Source: an uncultured Pelagibacteraceae bacterium | GTDB taxonomy: Bacteria > Pseudomonadota > Alphaproteobacteria > Pelagibacterales > Pelagibacteraceae | Length of the DNA stretch: 54,262 nt | Assembly: GCA_902628275.1 (NCBI GenBank) | Contig: CACOMI010000007.1 | Span: 1 to 54,262 of the forward strand | Direction of reading: 5' to 3' | Part shown: positions 40,280-50,607 of the stretch, piece after piece | Layout of the letters: every line of letters starts with the position of its first letter | Position numbering within the stretch: position 1 is the first letter of the stretch | Notes under the pieces: model-generated | Seen by the model: only the letters and a program-made list of their open reading frames with translations | What the model was told of the DNA's origin: nothing | The model's database searches: none | Position numbers and translations under genes: made by a program

Positions 40280-40373
40280 AGTAAACCTAACTCTAATCAA
40301 TATGTATTTTAAATACTATTAATTTTATTGAAATTTTTAGCTAATTTTGAAATAAACAAATTGATCAATTTTA

Positions 40374-40865
40374 ATGAAAAAAAATAGTAAATTAAAAGTT
40401 TCAATCATAATGGGAAGTCAATCTGACTATAAGGTAATGAAACTTGCTGAAAAAACCTTAAAAAAAATTGGAATTTCGTTTGAAACAAAAATCATATCTG
40501 CTCACAGAACACCACAAAGAATGTATGAATATGCTACAAAAGTTGAACAAAGTCATATTGGAGTAATAATTGCAGGTGCTGGAGGATCTGCTCATCTTCC
40601 AGGGATGATATCGGCACTTACACAAGTCCCAGTGCTCGGTGTTCCTGTTGAAAGTAAAAAACTTAAAGGTTTAGATAGTTTGTTATCAATTGCACAAATG
40701 CCTAAAGGAGTACCTGTAGGAACACTTGCTATAGGAGAAGATGGCGCCATTAATGCAGCTTTATTAGCTGCAGCTATAATTGCTAACCATGATCCAAATG
40801 CTCGAAAAAAACTTAAATATTTTAGAACGTTACAAACTAAATCTGTAAACAAAACTCCAAAATAA
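40374..40865 (+). CDS. purE: N5-carboxyaminoimidazole ribonucleotide mutase
   Basis: A 163-aa class I PurE. The motifs IMGSQSDYKVM, ISAHRTPQRMYEYA and IAGAGGSAHLPGM form the nucleotide and carboxylate site. It converts N5-CAIR to CAIR in purine synthesis, after PurK. The purK gene follows after 1 nt. Length is normal. The divergent spacer to the dipeptidase gene (40280-40373) should hold its promoter. Confidence 0.96.
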   Translation: MKKNSKLKVSIIMGSQSDYKVMKLAEKTLKKIGISFETKIISAHRTPQRMYEYATKVEQSHIGVIIAGAGGSAHLPGMISALTQVPVLGVPVESKKLKGLDSLLSIAQMPKGVPVGTLAIGEDGAINAALLAAAIIANHDPNARKKLKYFRTLQTKSVNKTPK

Positions 40866-40866
40866 A

Positions 40867-41913
40867 ATGTCTGAAATTACTCTTGGAATCATTGGGGGTG
40901 GTCAACTTGGAAGTATGCTTGCAATAGCAGCTAAAAAATTAAACATTAAAACTGTTATTTTTTGTGATGATGCAGAGGCCCCAGCTCAAAATTTTTGCAA
41001 TCAATTTGTTACAGGGGATTATGATAATAATGAAAAAATATCAGAATTTATAAATCAAGTCGATTTAGTAACTTACGAGTTTGAAAATATCCCATTCCAA
41101 ACATTAAATGAAATAAATAAATTAAAAACAGTTTTACCAAAACCCTCAGTTAATAGGTTAATTCAACATCGACTAGCTGAAAAAGATTTTGTGAATAAAT
41201 TAAATATAAGAACAACCAGATATGTTTCAATTGAAAAAAAATCTGACATAGATGCTTTAGAAGATTTCTTGCCAGGTATTCTTAAAACATCAACCCTAGG
41301 ATATGATGGAAAAGGTCAATATCCAATAAATTCTACCAATGAACTTAATTCTTTAAATATAGATTTTTCAAAAGGATACATTCTTGAAAAACTTGTTAAA
41401 TTAAAAAAAGAAATTTCAATTATTATTACAAGATTTAGTAACAACAAGTATGAGATATATGAACCAATCGAAAATACACATGAAGATCAAATTTTAAAAT
41501 ATTCAAAAATTCCTGCAGAAATTAATAAAAAAATTTTTAATCAATCTAAAGATTGGGCAATACTAATAGCTGAGGAACTAAAATATGTTGGAACTTTGTG
41601 TGTAGAATTTTTTATTGATAGAAATGATAATCTTTATGTAAATGAGATTGCTCCAAGAGTACACAACTCAGGACACCTTACTATTAATGCATTTAATGTT
41701 AGTCAATTTGAAAATCACATAAGGGCTGTGTGTGGTTTAGAACAAATTCCAATTAAAAAAATATCTAATGCTAAGATGATGAATTTACTTGGGGATCAAA
41801 TTACGCATTATAGAAATATGCAAAAGTTTAATGATAATGAGTTTTTCTTTGATTATTTGAAAAAAGATGTAAAAGAAAAAAGAAAGATGGGTCACATCAC
41901 AACTTTAATATAA
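40867..41913 (+). CDS. purK: 5-(carboxyamino)imidazole ribonucleotide synthase
   Basis: A 348-aa ATP-grasp enzyme. It begins LGIIGGGQLGSMLAIAAKKL, has KTSTLGYDGKGQYPI for ATP binding and VEFFIDRNDNLYVNEIAPRVHNSGH for the metal and bicarbonate site. It makes N5-CAIR from AIR, bicarbonate and ATP, feeding PurE. The gene starts 1 nt after purE and abuts a GNAT gene, so the three are cotranscribed. Confidence 0.96.
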   Translation: MSEITLGIIGGGQLGSMLAIAAKKLNIKTVIFCDDAEAPAQNFCNQFVTGDYDNNEKISEFINQVDLVTYEFENIPFQTLNEINKLKTVLPKPSVNRLIQHRLAEKDFVNKLNIRTTRYVSIEKKSDIDALEDFLPGILKTSTLGYDGKGQYPINSTNELNSLNIDFSKGYILEKLVKLKKEISIIITRFSNNKYEIYEPIENTHEDQILKYSKIPAEINKKIFNQSKDWAILIAEELKYVGTLCVEFFIDRNDNLYVNEIAPRVHNSGHLTINAFNVSQFENHIRAVCGLEQIPIKKISNAKMMNLLGDQITHYRNMQKFNDNEFFFDYLKKDVKEKRKMGHITTLI

Positions 41914-42381
41914 ATGTTAAAATCAGTAGAAGGTAATTTTGATAACCCAGAAGTTAATGAGCTTCTGACAAAACATTTTATAGAATTAAGAGCTGCCTCC
42001 CCAGAAGGAAGTGCTCACGTCTTAGATATTCCTGGTTTAAAAGTACCATCAATTAAGTTTTGGAGTTTATGGGATAATGAAAAATTGATCGGTTGCGGTG
42101 CTTTAAAATTTTTAGATAAAGAACATGGAGAATTTAAATCTATAAGAATTCACGATAAATTTAGAAAACAAGGCAAAGGGATTAAAGTAATTAATCATTT
42201 AATAAATGAAGCTAAAAAACTAAAAATAAAAAGATTAAGTATCGAAACGGGCGCAGGTGATTTTTTTATACCAGCAAGAAAACTTTTCAAAAAAACTGGA
42301 TTCAACGTGTGCGAACCTTTCGCACACTATAAAGAAGACATCAATTCTGTTTATTTAACTATGCTTATTGAAGATTTTTAA
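41914..42381 (+). CDS. GNAT family N-acetyltransferase (YsnE-like)
   Basis: A 155-aa GNAT protein. The N-terminal ELRAASPEGSAHVLDIPGLKVPSIKFWSLWD and the end CEPFAHYKEDINSVYLTMLI mark a widespread subgroup. The acetyl-CoA loop is RKQGKGIKVI near residue 88. The start directly follows the purK stop. Substrate unknown. No membrane or targeting signal is visible. Confidence 0.85.
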   Translation: MLKSVEGNFDNPEVNELLTKHFIELRAASPEGSAHVLDIPGLKVPSIKFWSLWDNEKLIGCGALKFLDKEHGEFKSIRIHDKFRKQGKGIKVINHLINEAKKLKIKRLSIETGAGDFFIPARKLFKKTGFNVCEPFAHYKEDINSVYLTMLIEDF

Positions 42382-42451
42382 AAAATTTTTTTTAATATTT
42401 GATCTATTTTGTTGACAAAACCCTAGAAAATCTAAAGAAAGCCAATATTAC

Positions 42452-42472
42452 TTAATTATAAGTAATAATTAA
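42452..42472 (+). promoter_or_regulatory. AT-only hairpin in the leader of the cold-shock gene
   Basis: TTAATTAT (42452-42459) pairs perfectly with ATAATTAA (42465-42472) around a 5-nt loop, 27 nt before the csp ATG at 42499. Eight A-T pairs make a weak stem that would melt near growth temperatures. Leader structure is a known theme in cold-shock genes, but this may also be chance in AT-rich DNA. Confidence 0.3.
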
Positions 42473-42498
42473 ACATAACAAAAAGTAAGAAGATAAAT

Positions 42499-42705
42499 AT
42501 GAGTCTACAAGGAAAAGTAAAGTGGTTCAATCCAACCAAAGGTTTTGGATTTATTGAAAGAGAAGATAAAGAAAAAGATGTGTTTGTACATGTTTCAGCA
42601 GTAAGAGATGCTGGTATGAACGGTTTAGATGAGGGTCAAGCTTTGACTTTCGATGTTGAAGATGGTCCAAAAGGTCCTTCAGCAGTTAACTTAAAAACTG
42701 CATAA
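42499..42705 (+). CDS. Cold-shock protein (CspA family)
   Basis: A 68-aa single cold-shock domain, an RNA/ssDNA-binding OB fold. RNP1 KGFGFIER and RNP2 VFVHVSAV are both present after the start [17 protein letters not shown]. An AAGAAG ribosome-site candidate lies upstream of the ATG. The gene stands alone, with leader and 3' hairpins on each side, which suits high, regulated expression. Such proteins act as RNA chaperones. Confidence 0.95.
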   Translation: MSLQGKVKWFNPTKGFGFIEREDKEKDVFVHVSAVRDAGMNGLDEGQALTFDVEDGPKGPSAVNLKTA

Positions 42706-42718
42706 TTTCACACTTCCT

Positions 42719-42767
42719 ATTGGCTGAAAAATTTTATTTATAATAATAAATTTAATATTCAGCCAAT
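42719..42767 (+). terminator. Long hairpin after the cold-shock gene
   Basis: ATTGGCTGAA (42719-42728) pairs perfectly over 10 bp with TTCAGCCAAT (42758-42767). The AT-rich loop can fold further (AAATTTTATTTAT against ATAAATTT). It begins 13 nt after the csp stop. The T-run after it is short (ATTTTAT), so it is terminator-like rather than textbook. It also protects the transcript's 3' end in either case. Confidence 0.65.
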
Positions 42768-42845
42768 ACTTAATTTTATAACAACCTTTAAACACAATTA
42801 TTAATTATAGAAATTATTTTAAAAATTAATAAATTAATCAAAAAT

Positions 42846-43592
42846 ATGATTGGAATTTTAGGTGGAATGGGAACTCAAGCTGGTCTTGATTTTTGTAACA
42901 AGCTTGCTGTTTTAAATAGAGGAAAAATTGATCAAGAATATCCATTATTTTTACTTTACAATAAATCAAATATTCCCGGTAGACCAGAATCTATAGGCTC
43001 TCAAACTAAAAATCTTTCTAACAAATCTACAAATAAAACAAGTAAAGCAAAATATAACAAAGTTTTAAAAAGCCTGCTCAAAGGTTGCAAACTTCTAGAA
43101 AAAAATAAATGTTTGTTTATAGTTATACCTTGCAATACGGCTCATTATTGGTTCGATGATTTACAAAATCAAATTAATATTCCAATAATCAATATGCCAA
43201 AAGAAGTTTTCAAATTTACAAAAAAAAAATGTAAGAGAAACACTAGAGTTGGTCTTTTAGCAACTGAGGGTACTCTCAAAACTGGTGTTTATAAAAAATT
43301 TTTTGATAAGGATTTTCAATTGATAGAACCATCAAAGAAAATACAAAAAATGTCAGTCAATAAAGCTATTAAATTAGTTAAAATGGGTAATGTAAAAGCT
43401 GCAGCAAAAGCAATTAAACCTGCAATTGATTCCTTAATTAAAATGAAGTGTAAAAAAATTATTTTAGGCTGTACAGAACTTCCAATTGCGATTTTTGCAT
43501 TTAAATCATTTAAAAATGTAAAATCCTCAAAAATATTTTTAGATCCTAACTTAATTTTGGCTCATGCTGCAATGTTTAAGCATAAAAATTAG
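42846..43592 (+). CDS. Aspartate/glutamate racemase family protein
   Basis: A 248-aa racemase-fold protein. It begins IGILGGMGTQAGLDF, with the two catalytic cysteines in VIPCNTAH (near residue 97) and LGCTELP (near residue 203). Family members racemise Asp or Glu, or act on related amino acids or hydantoins. A stray gene in context, with only 3 nt before a 145-aa unknown gene that may be cotranscribed. The active site is complete; the substrate is open. Confidence 0.87.
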   Translation: MIGILGGMGTQAGLDFCNKLAVLNRGKIDQEYPLFLLYNKSNIPGRPESIGSQTKNLSNKSTNKTSKAKYNKVLKSLLKGCKLLEKNKCLFIVIPCNTAHYWFDDLQNQINIPIINMPKEVFKFTKKKCKRNTRVGLLATEGTLKTGVYKKFFDKDFQLIEPSKKIQKMSVNKAIKLVKMGNVKAAAKAIKPAIDSLIKMKCKKIILGCTELPIAIFAFKSFKNVKSSKIFLDPNLILAHAAMFKHKN

Positions 43593-43595
43593 CTT

Positions 43596-44033
43596 ATGAT
43601 TAATAAAACTGAAAAGCCATACGTGTTAAGAGCTGCTGAATATGTTTATTCAAATTTAATAGAAATCAAAAAAAAAAATCCTGAAATTAATAATATTCAA
43701 GCATTTGAAATTTTTATGACTACTAAAGAATATGACATTTTAAGCTCTGGGAAATTTCATGATAAATGGTTTTTAGAACTTAAAAATAATAAATTTTTTG
43801 ACAAGATTACTAAAAAAAAAATTAATGAAGAAACTTTAAGACTTTTAGAACTTCAAAAAGATTCTATGGTAAAATTTTTAATGAAAATACCTAAACTTTA
43901 CTATACAAAAAGTCACTTTCCATTAGAAATTTCTCAGCGTGCTTTTGATCATTTATGGAGAGTTTGTGAAAGCTATGAAATGTGGTGCAAAGAAACTAAT
44001 CAAGAAAATTTGATAAAGCTAAATATCATTTAG
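43596..44033 (+). CDS. 145-aa protein of unknown function
   Basis: A 145-aa soluble, mostly helical and charged protein with no recognised domain. Its C-terminal part has aromatic and His residues (LYYTKSHFPLEIS, FDHLWRVCESYEMWCKE). It starts 3 nt after the racemase stop and overlaps the convergent gene at 44026-44427 by 8 nt. Codon use resembles its neighbours, so it is probably real and native. Confidence 0.6.
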   Translation: MINKTEKPYVLRAAEYVYSNLIEIKKKNPEINNIQAFEIFMTTKEYDILSSGKFHDKWFLELKNNKFFDKITKKKINEETLRLLELQKDSMVKFLMKIPKLYYTKSHFPLEISQRAFDHLWRVCESYEMWCKETNQENLIKLNII

Positions 44034-44427
44034 TAATATTGTTTAAATTAAGCTTTGATCTAGTAATCAATACTTGCCTTTTAACTAATTTTTGTAAATT
44101 TTGATTTTCTATTTTTAGTCTAGTAATTTTTATTCTTTTTTTAACTATTTGTCTTAATTCATCATTTAATGAAGTTTTTTTATTTATTTCTTCTTTTTTA
44201 ATTATTTCCTCTTTTTGAGAGATGGTTTCTTTAATTAGAGTTAAAGAATTTTTTCCAGTTTCTTTTTCTATACGTTGATTAATTATTAATTGCGCACCTG
44301 CTTTATATATATTACCTGAGGTAATAGCTGTCACACCTGGACCAAGAATTGAAAAAAAAGAGACAAAACCTGTTAAAAAGAAAAAGGATAGAATAATTGT
44401 AAAAATTCTTAATAATTTTAAGATCAT
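44026..44427 (-). CDS. 133-aa membrane-anchored coiled-coil protein, unknown function
   Basis: A 133-aa protein with an N-terminal hydrophobic helix (about residues 4-30), a short GPGVTAITSGNIYKAGAQL segment and a long charged region (about 55-125) with coiled-coil-like repeats of Lys, Glu, Ile and Leu. It is likely anchored in the inner membrane with the helix tail outside or inside. No family recognised. The conserved-looking Gly-Pro-Gly segment directly after the helix is its most distinct feature. Confidence 0.55.
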   Translation of the reverse strand: MILKLLRIFTIILSFFFLTGFVSFFSILGPGVTAITSGNIYKAGAQLIINQRIEKETGKNSLTLIKETISQKEEIIKKEEINKKTSLNDELRQIVKKRIKITRLKIENQNLQKLVKRQVLITRSKLNLNNITK

Positions 44428-44526
44428 ACTAAAACATTAAGTGATTTGTTATTTTATTACTATATCTAATTTGTTCATTATAGGTATTTATTTGATTTTA
44501 GTTAATTTATTTGTTTATTGAATATA

Positions 44527-45375
44527 ATGATTAAAATCTTTCCTTTCATATTTATAATTCTATGGTCTTCTGCATTCATAACAACTAAGCCTATTATTGA
44601 TTATAGTGATCCATTTGCTGCTTTAGCTTTTAGATTTGCTTTGGTTGCTTTAGGTTTTTTTTTATTTTCTATTTATTCAAAACAAAAGATTTTAGTAAGT
44701 AAAAAAAACTTTTTTGAATCTTTTTTAAGTGGGATACTATTTCACGGTTTTTATCTTGGAGGAGTTTTTTATTCAATTTCAATTGGTATGCCTACAGCAA
44801 TTGCAGCTTTAATTGTAACTCTGCAACCAGTTCTTACAAATGCATTAAGTGGTCCTATTTTAAATGAACAAGTTTCTCCAAAACAATGGATAGGTGTTTT
44901 GTTAGGATTTGCTGGCGCAGTACTTGTATTAGGTTTTGATGTTGGTTCTAAAATACCATTGGCTGGATTAGTCGCAACAATAATAGCATTATTAGCAATT
45001 ACTTTTTCTACATTGTGGCAAAAAAAATTAAGTAACAACTTGCCTTTATCCGTGAGTAACATGAATCAAGCTTTTGGTGGTTGTTTGTTTCATTTATTAA
45101 TAATTATTTTCTTTGTTGATCCATATATTGATTTTTCAAAAACATTTATTATTGCAATGAGTCATCAGGTATTTTTAGTTTCTTTTGGAGCATTTACTAT
45201 ATTGATGTATTTAATCAAAAATAACTCAGCAAGCAAAACTGTTTCTATTTTTTTTTTAATTCCAACAACTTCTGCTTTAATGGCATGGCTCTTCTTAAAT
45301 GAAAATTTAACTAAATTAGATTTAGTTGGATTTCTAATCACCTCTATAGGTGTTTATATTGCAACAAGAGATTAA
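44527..45375 (+). CDS. EamA/DMT family transporter
   Basis: A 282-aa transporter with ten predicted helices in two EamA repeats. I start it at the ATG of [13 protein letters not shown] (44527-44529) because the TTG 9 nt upstream adds only three residues. Typical EamA pieces are [48 protein letters not shown] and the second-repeat end [33 protein letters not shown]. It may export or import metabolites; substrate unknown. The stop overlaps the convergent soxG stop by 4 nt. Confidence 0.88.
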   Translation: MIKIFPFIFIILWSSAFITTKPIIDYSDPFAALAFRFALVALGFFLFSIYSKQKILVSKKNFFESFLSGILFHGFYLGGVFYSISIGMPTAIAALIVTLQPVLTNALSGPILNEQVSPKQWIGVLLGFAGAVLVLGFDVGSKIPLAGLVATIIALLAITFSTLWQKKLSNNLPLSVSNMNQAFGGCLFHLLIIIFFVDPYIDFSKTFIIAMSHQVFLVSFGAFTILMYLIKNNSASKTVSIFFLIPTTSALMAWLFLNENLTKLDLVGFLITSIGVYIATRD

Positions 45376-45959
45376 AAAGATTTAAAACCAAACTCTAAAG
45401 ATGCATCAGTGATAGAGTGATATAAAGATTCCCCAAAACTTCTTAAAGCAAACAATCTCACTTTATTTGGATTATCATTCAAATTGTCAACAGTGATGGT
45501 TATTCCATTATAAGTTGAATTTATTGAATTATTTTTCTCCAATGTGTTGAAATTAAATGGGCACCCTTTTTTTAAAACTTCTATTGTTTCTTTTCCCTCA
45601 ATTTCAATAATTGCTCTAGAATGTGATAAATCTGTTATGGCAAATTCTGTATCTTTAAATTCGTTTATAATATTTTTAATTAAATCTTTTTTTGTTGATA
45701 CTAACAACCAGTTCTTTGGTCCATTCCACATAATCCTTGTATTGTCATTAAATACTACAGTTAGAGGTTCATTTTTTAGTTTCAAACCATCAACATCTAT
45801 ATCCTCAAATGAAACTGAAGAATTTTTATACTGAAAAATCTGAACAATTAGTAAATTTTTATTTTCGGATATTTTTAGTAAATCATCCTCATTTTTATCT
45901 TCATAATCTCCAAACTTACCTTTTGTATGTACATTTGCTAAAGCTGAAATTAAAGTCAT
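45372..45959 (-). CDS. soxG: Sarcosine oxidase subunit gamma
   Basis: A 195-aa protein with the SoxG fold, a shortened aminomethyltransferase-like domain. It contains [17 protein letters not shown], the segment [12 protein letters not shown] and [28 protein letters not shown], all usual for SoxG. It starts in the last codons of soxA (4-nt overlap, ATGA). In heterotetrameric sarcosine oxidase it contacts the alpha subunit near the folate site. Identification rests strongly on its place as the last gene of soxBDAG. Confidence 0.88.
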   Translation of the reverse strand: MTLISALANVHTKGKFGDYEDKNEDDLLKISENKNLLIVQIFQYKNSSVSFEDIDVDGLKLKNEPLTVVFNDNTRIMWNGPKNWLLVSTKKDLIKNIINEFKDTEFAITDLSHSRAIIEIEGKETIEVLKKGCPFNFNTLEKNNSINSTYNGITITVDNLNDNPNKVRLFALRSFGESLYHSITDASLEFGFKSF

Positions 45960-48952
45960 GATCTAACTCTTTCACCTTTTGGGTCTACATAATGTGATGA
46001 AACTATTTCCACTGGTATTACTTTGTTTTTAAGAGGTGACATGGCAAAAAGCTTTTCTCCAATCATATTTTTTCCATCTTTCAATATTGCCAAAGAAAAA
46101 GGATTGTCATATTCAACACTCCAACATGATGCGGAGACATGCCCCAACTTTGGATTTGGTAATGTTGCTTTTGCATCTTTAACCAAGTGAGAACCTTCTG
46201 GAATACTTGTTTTTTTATCTAATGGAACTACCCCTACTATTCTTTGTCTATTATCCTCTGTAAAAGCAGGTCTCTGAAGCGACCTTTTTCCAATAAAATC
46301 TTTCTTTTTACTCACAAGACCTTCTAAAGCGTTGTCATATGGTATTGTTCTTCCATCTAGTTCTGACCCAGCAACATGTCCCATTTCAATTCTTAAAGTT
46401 GATAATGCTTCAGTACCGTATGGTTGGATTTCAAACTCCTCACCAACTTCCATAATTTTTTGCCACATAAAGTTTCCATAATCAGACTCGACATTAACCT
46501 CATATGCTAACTCACCTGAAAAAGATATTCGAAATATTCTGGCTTTTACTCCAAATAGATCTCCTTCAATGTAGCCCATAAAAGGTAGTCCCTCATTAGA
46601 TACGTCTAAATTTGGGAATAATTTTTGTAAAACATCTCTAGATTTTGGTCCCGCAATAGCTGCTCCTGCCCATTGTTCTGTTGTTGAAACAACATTAACA
46701 TTTAATTCAGGCCAGACTAATTGTAAGTAATATTCTAAATGTGAAAGAACATTTGCTGCTTGTGCTGTTGTAGTAGTCATATGATAGTGATTTTCAGAAA
46801 TTCTTGTGGTTGTTCCATCATCCATAACAATGCCATCTTCTCTTAGCATTACTCCATATCTAGCCTTACCGACTGGTAATTTTAACCAAGCATTAGTGTA
46901 AACTCTATTTAATAACTCAGCTGCATCTGGCCCTTTAATGTCAATTTTACCAAGTGTAGTCACATCACAAACACCAACATTTGTTCTCACATTTTTTGCC
47001 TCTCTCTTAGATCCTTCAAATAAATTTTCATTACCTCTTTTATAATACCTAGGTCTCAACCAAACACCTGCATCGACAAAAACCGCATTATTTTTTTCGT
47101 GCCAAGCATGCATTGGAGATTTCCTTGTTGGTTTTGAATGTTTTCCAACCTCTCTTCCAACAATTGCCCCAATTGAAATAGGTGTATATGGAGGTCTAAA
47201 TGTAGTATGACCTACTGCTGGAACAACTTTATTTTCTATTTCTGAAACTAGCTGTAGACCATTTAAATTACTTGTTTTTCCTTGATCGGTAGCCATACCT
47301 AGCGTGGTGTATCTTTTAACATGCTCTATTGATCTATAACCTTCTCTAATAGCTATTTCTATATCTGATACAGCTACATCATTTTGAAAATCTAAAAATC
47401 TTTTATAATTTTTTCCTGCTGGTAATGGAACACACCAAAACTTATCATGCTGAGATGATTTTTTTTCAACCACGTTTGGAATGCTTACTTCGTTATCATT
47501 CTCAGTTATTTTTTTTGATAACTCTCTTCCTTTTGCAAATGAGGTGTGTAAAGTTTCTTCTAAAGAGAATACTCCATTTGCAGCTCCTAAAGTTGTCTCT
47601 TGTTGTTTTGAGGTTCCAGGAACAAATGCATCAATTTCTTCCTTAAATTTAGTTTTATTTCCTGACTGTGAAGCTAAATGAATTGACGGTGTCCAAAAAC
47701 CTGAGACACATATACAATCACATTTGATATTTTCTATTTTTCCAAGTTGTTTTTTATCATCAGAAATACTCGCTATGTCAGCAGATTTTACTTTTTTATA
47801 TCCTTGGGCTGCAACAACTACATAAGAATATTTAATATTTATTCCTAAACTTTTTGCCTCATCAATAATTTCTGATTCAGGATTTTTTCTTGAATCTAGT
47901 ATTACTGGTTGTACTCCGTGTTTTTGAAATTCAATAGCTGTTTCATATCCGCTGTCGTTATTTGTAAATATCAATGGATTTTTTCCAACTAAAACTCCAT
48001 AAACTTTTAAGTATTCTTTAGCAGCAGAGGAAAGCATTACGCCTGGTGTATCATTATTTCCAAAAACAATTGGTCTTTCAATAGATCCTGAAGAAATTAA
48101 AACTTCTTTTGCTCGGATGTACCATAATCTTTTATTTGGATGATATTTTTTAGTTTTTGGTAAATGATCGCTTACTTTTTCTGACATGACAAGCATGTTG
48201 TGATCATAATAGCCGAAGATTTGAGATCTATTTTTTACCACAACATTTGGCATTGTTTTAAGTTCAGAAATTATTCCTTCAGCCCAATCTTTTCCAGATT
48301 GGTTTCCAATATTCACATCACTTGTTAATAAAGATCCACCAAATCTTGGTTTATCTTCTGCTAAAATTACTTTTGCTCCGTTTTTTGCTGCTGCATATGC
48401 GCTAGACAAACCCGATGGTCCAGATCCAGCTATCAATAAATCACAATATTCGTATTTGTGTTCATATCTTTCTTTATCATGTTTTGTAGATGCTACACCC
48501 AATCCAGCTGCTTTCCTGATAAATGGTTCATAAATTCTATACCAAAAACTTTTTGGCCACATAAAAGTTTTATAATAGAAGCCTGCAGGTAAAAAAATCT
48601 TTAAAAAATTATTGATAGCACCAATATCAAAATCAACACTTGGCCAACAATTTACACTTTTTGCCTCTAAACCCTCAAAAAGCTCTTGCTCAGTTGCTTT
48701 AATATTTGGCTCAGTTTCATTATTTCTGTAAAGCTGCACTATGGCATAAGGTTCGTCTACTCCTGCTCCAAAGAAACCTCTTGGCCTGTGATATTTAAAA
48801 CTTCTACCAACTAAATGAACACCGTTTGCAAGTAAAGCGGATGCCAAAGTATCACCTTCATATCCAAAATATTTTTTTCCATTGAATTTAAATGATAATT
48901 TTTTATCTCTATTAATTAATCCAACACTTTCTAATCTAAAATCTTGAGACAT
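45956..48952 (-). CDS. soxA: Sarcosine oxidase subunit alpha
   Basis: A 998-aa SoxA with the full layout: an N-terminal ferredoxin-like part ([28 protein letters not shown]), a nucleotide-binding domain ([23 protein letters not shown] near residue 172), a second FAD/NAD part and a C-terminal GcvT-like folate domain (from about residue 600). It binds NAD and THF and releases 5,10-methylene-THF from sarcosine demethylation. It overlaps soxD by one base and soxG by 4 nt. Length is as expected. Confidence 0.95.
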   Translation of the reverse strand: MSQDFRLESVGLINRDKKLSFKFNGKKYFGYEGDTLASALLANGVHLVGRSFKYHRPRGFFGAGVDEPYAIVQLYRNNETEPNIKATEQELFEGLEAKSVNCWPSVDFDIGAINNFLKIFLPAGFYYKTFMWPKSFWYRIYEPFIRKAAGLGVASTKHDKERYEHKYEYCDLLIAGSGPSGLSSAYAAAKNGAKVILAEDKPRFGGSLLTSDVNIGNQSGKDWAEGIISELKTMPNVVVKNRSQIFGYYDHNMLVMSEKVSDHLPKTKKYHPNKRLWYIRAKEVLISSGSIERPIVFGNNDTPGVMLSSAAKEYLKVYGVLVGKNPLIFTNNDSGYETAIEFQKHGVQPVILDSRKNPESEIIDEAKSLGINIKYSYVVVAAQGYKKVKSADIASISDDKKQLGKIENIKCDCICVSGFWTPSIHLASQSGNKTKFKEEIDAFVPGTSKQQETTLGAANGVFSLEETLHTSFAKGRELSKKITENDNEVSIPNVVEKKSSQHDKFWCVPLPAGKNYKRFLDFQNDVAVSDIEIAIREGYRSIEHVKRYTTLGMATDQGKTSNLNGLQLVSEIENKVVPAVGHTTFRPPYTPISIGAIVGREVGKHSKPTRKSPMHAWHEKNNAVFVDAGVWLRPRYYKRGNENLFEGSKREAKNVRTNVGVCDVTTLGKIDIKGPDAAELLNRVYTNAWLKLPVGKARYGVMLREDGIVMDDGTTTRISENHYHMTTTTAQAANVLSHLEYYLQLVWPELNVNVVSTTEQWAGAAIAGPKSRDVLQKLFPNLDVSNEGLPFMGYIEGDLFGVKARIFRISFSGELAYEVNVESDYGNFMWQKIMEVGEEFEIQPYGTEALSTLRIEMGHVAGSELDGRTIPYDNALEGLVSKKKDFIGKRSLQRPAFTEDNRQRIVGVVPLDKKTSIPEGSHLVKDAKATLPNPKLGHVSASCWSVEYDNPFSLAILKDGKNMIGEKLFAMSPLKNKVIPVEIVSSHYVDPKGERVRS

Positions 48953-49221
48953 TAGGCAACTTCCTCGTCAGCTTTAAAAGTTTTAAAAATTTCATGAGTT
49001 GCAGTGTCTCTCTCTACTTTTATCCATTGTCTACATCCTGATATATGCTGCCAAAGCTCCAGATGTTTTCCTCTTAAACTTTTTCTATTGTAAACAAAAT
49101 TATCCCATTCTTGATCAGAAATTTCTTTGTTTAGCTCAGGCCTTTTTACACTTGCATCTCCGCCATAAGAAAATTCAATTTGTGGTCTCATTCCACAATG
49201 TGGGCATTTAATATACAGCAT
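48952..49221 (-). CDS. soxD: Sarcosine oxidase subunit delta
   Basis: An 89-aa subunit. Zinc ligands are Cys6 and Cys9 (CPHCG), His59 and Cys63 (WQHISGCRQW). The block RPQIEFSYGGDA and the end RDTATHEI are typical. It is a structural zinc-binding subunit of the heterotetramer. It follows soxB with no spacer, and its stop overlaps the soxA start by one base, so the four subunits are tightly coupled. Confidence 0.95.
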   Translation of the reverse strand: MLYIKCPHCGMRPQIEFSYGGDASVKRPELNKEISDQEWDNFVYNRKSLRGKHLELWQHISGCRQWIKVERDTATHEIFKTFKADEEVA

Positions 49222-50478
49222 TTATGATATCCAGGTTTTTGTTCCGAGTCCTTTTTCATCAATTAGATGACCTGTATTAAACCTATTTAAACTATATCCT
49301 GCATTCAATTCATGAACTCTATCTTGAGCAATTGTGTGTGCAAATGTCCAGCCAGATGCAGGCGTTGCTTTAAAACCTCCATAACACCAACCGCAATTTA
49401 AATACAAACCATCTATGTGAGTTTTATCAATTATAGGAGATCCATCCATCGACATATCCATTATACCACCCCAAGTTCTAAGCATTTTTAACTTACTTAA
49501 AAAAGGCATCATCGCTATACCTTCGGTCAAAACATGCTGCAAAGTTGGCAGATTTCCTCTTTGTGCGTAACTATTATATCCATCTAAATCTCCACCCATA
49601 ACCATTTCGCCTTTGTCTGATTGACTAATATAGAAATGTCCAGCACCAAATGTAACAACGCTATCTAAAACAGGTTTAACTGGCTCTGAAACACATGCTT
49701 GAAGAAGGTGAGTTTCTATTGGTAAAGTCATATTTAATTTTTCAGCTAAAATATTTGTGCTTCCTGCAACACATAAACCAACTTTTTTAGCTTTTATATT
49801 TCCACGAGATGTTCGAATTCCATTTATTTTTCCAGCGGAGACATCAAAACCAATTACCTCACAATTTTGGATTATATCAACTCCCATGTCATCTGCTTGA
49901 CGAGCATAACCCCATGCTACCGCATCATGCCTTGCAGTTCCTGCACTTGGTTGCATCAAACCACCAAAAATTGGAAATCTAACATTTTCAGAAAAATCAG
50001 CCATTGGAATAATTTCTTTAACCTGTTCTCTGTTTAAAAGAACAGCATCTATTCCATTTAACCTCATTGAATTTCCTCTTCTCGCATAAGCATTCATTTG
50101 CGCATCTGAGTGAGCTAGATTAATAATTCCTCGAGGAGAAAACATTACATTGTAATTTAAGTCCTGACTCATCTTTCTCCATAAATTCATTCCAAATTCA
50201 CTAAATAATCCGTTTTCATCATGCATATAATTAGATCTGATGATTGTAGTATTACGTCCAACGTTTCCACCTCCAATCCATCCTTTTTCGATGATTGCAA
50301 CTTTTGTGATATTATGTTCTTTTGCTAAATAATATGCTGTAGCAAGACCATGGCCACCTCCTCCAATAATTACTACATCATATTCTTCTTTAGGCTCAGG
50401 GTCTTTCCATGCTAAATCCCAATTTTGATGATTAGAAAAAGCATTTTTGACTAAATTAAAAATAGAATATTTCTGCAT
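49222..50478 (-). CDS. soxB: Sarcosine oxidase subunit beta
   Basis: A 418-aa flavoprotein of the DAO family. The FAD motif is YDVVIIGGGGHGLATAYYLA (residues 33-52), and the covalent FMN histidine is His184 in SAGTARHDAVAWG. The segment GRNTTIIRSNY near residue 75 is diagnostic of SoxB. It oxidises sarcosine and passes electrons to oxygen via FMN. First gene of soxBDAG; the 129-nt spacer to the divergent fhs gene should hold both promoters. Confidence 0.95.
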   Translation of the reverse strand: MQKYSIFNLVKNAFSNHQNWDLAWKDPEPKEEYDVVIIGGGGHGLATAYYLAKEHNITKVAIIEKGWIGGGNVGRNTTIIRSNYMHDENGLFSEFGMNLWRKMSQDLNYNVMFSPRGIINLAHSDAQMNAYARRGNSMRLNGIDAVLLNREQVKEIIPMADFSENVRFPIFGGLMQPSAGTARHDAVAWGYARQADDMGVDIIQNCEVIGFDVSAGKINGIRTSRGNIKAKKVGLCVAGSTNILAEKLNMTLPIETHLLQACVSEPVKPVLDSVVTFGAGHFYISQSDKGEMVMGGDLDGYNSYAQRGNLPTLQHVLTEGIAMMPFLSKLKMLRTWGGIMDMSMDGSPIIDKTHIDGLYLNCGWCYGGFKATPASGWTFAHTIAQDRVHELNAGYSLNRFNTGHLIDEKGLGTKTWIS

Positions 50479-50607
50479 TATTTAATTTTATAGCAAAGAA
50501 ACCAAATAGTGCTTATTTTTTTTATATATATTTTTTAGAAGTTTCCAAAGAACTTAAAAAAGGATATGAAGTCTGCAAGTAAATGTTTTAACTTAAAGGA
50601 TTTTTAA

